Below are positions 14,360-14,391 of a stretch of 14,391 bases of DNA, in pieces; position 1 is the stretch's first letter; every line of letters starts with the position of its first letter. The position numbers and the translations under genes were made by a program. The notes under the pieces are model-generated. The model saw only the letters and a list, made by a program, of their open reading frames with translations. It was not told where the DNA came from and did not search any database. Source of the DNA: an uncultured Candidatus Saccharibacteria bacterium (lineage in GTDB: Bacteria; Patescibacteriota; Saccharimonadia; Saccharimonadales; Saccharimonadaceae); assembly GCA_938017655.1 (NCBI GenBank), contig CALIJO010000012.1:1-14391 (forward strand), in the 5' to 3' direction.

Positions 14360-14368
14360 TGGTAAAAT
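14360..14368 (+). promoter_or_regulatory. Extended -10 for a gene beyond the window
   Basis: TGG TAAAAT has the same form as the gatC box. No ATG follows within the remaining 23 bases, so the gene it serves lies outside. A matching -35 is not evident. Confidence 0.4.
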
Positions 14369-14391
14369 ATCCTGAAAGTCTAAAAAACTAT

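Noticed and set aside
1..14391. tRNA, rRNA or riboswitch genes
   Set aside because: Intergenic gaps are mostly under 170 bases and I saw no cloverleaf, T-box or known riboswitch core; a covariance search was not possible here.

Overview
The window looks like a piece of a small, host-associated Candidate Phyla Radiation genome, most likely a Saccharibacteria (TM7) relative. This rests on the gene mix (a 26-residue-repeat BspA-type surface protein, a BceAB-type exporter, a gatC-gatA-small membrane protein-gatB operon), very tight gene packing, and several -10 boxes placed 6 to 9 bases before ATG. UGA works as a normal stop (it ends gatA inside an ATGA overlap), which argues against the UGA-glycine code of Gracilibacteria/SR1. 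The lineage is an inference from style, not from a marker gene search.

Layout. Positions 1-1784: a secreted BspA/DUF285 repeat protein whose 5' end carries a run of 14 G. The only ATG upstream is out of frame at this tract length, so the gene looks phase-variable and is read here in an OFF state. 1801-2070 (minus): a Nudix hydrolase remnant. 2100-4112: uvrB, convergent with a uracil-DNA glycosylase-family gene (4115-4693, minus), only 2 bases apart. 4764-7716: a two-gene BceAB-like antimicrobial-peptide transporter operon, followed by decaying tandem copies of its own 3' end and two hairpins.

7905-10676: an AT-rich accessory island. Its centre is a 386-residue protein with a long helical N-terminal half and a Gly/His-rich C-terminal domain I do not recognise (9132-10292). 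It is flanked on both sides by 82%-identical, acidic, 111-residue paralogs (8629-8964 and 10329-10664, both minus strand). Two more small orphan genes lie to its left. The arrangement resembles an effector with flanking immunity genes; function is inferred, not shown.

10727-14272: gatC, gatA, a membrane-anchored small protein with an R-x4-H (HEPN-like) motif, and gatB, all overlapping by 1 to 4 bases and so probably translationally coupled. A terminator and a new promoter close the window.

The repair genes (uvrB, UDG) and GatCAB are core housekeeping. The surface repeat protein, the peptide exporter and the effector-like island are the parts that would mediate contact, defence or competition with a host cell and its neighbours.
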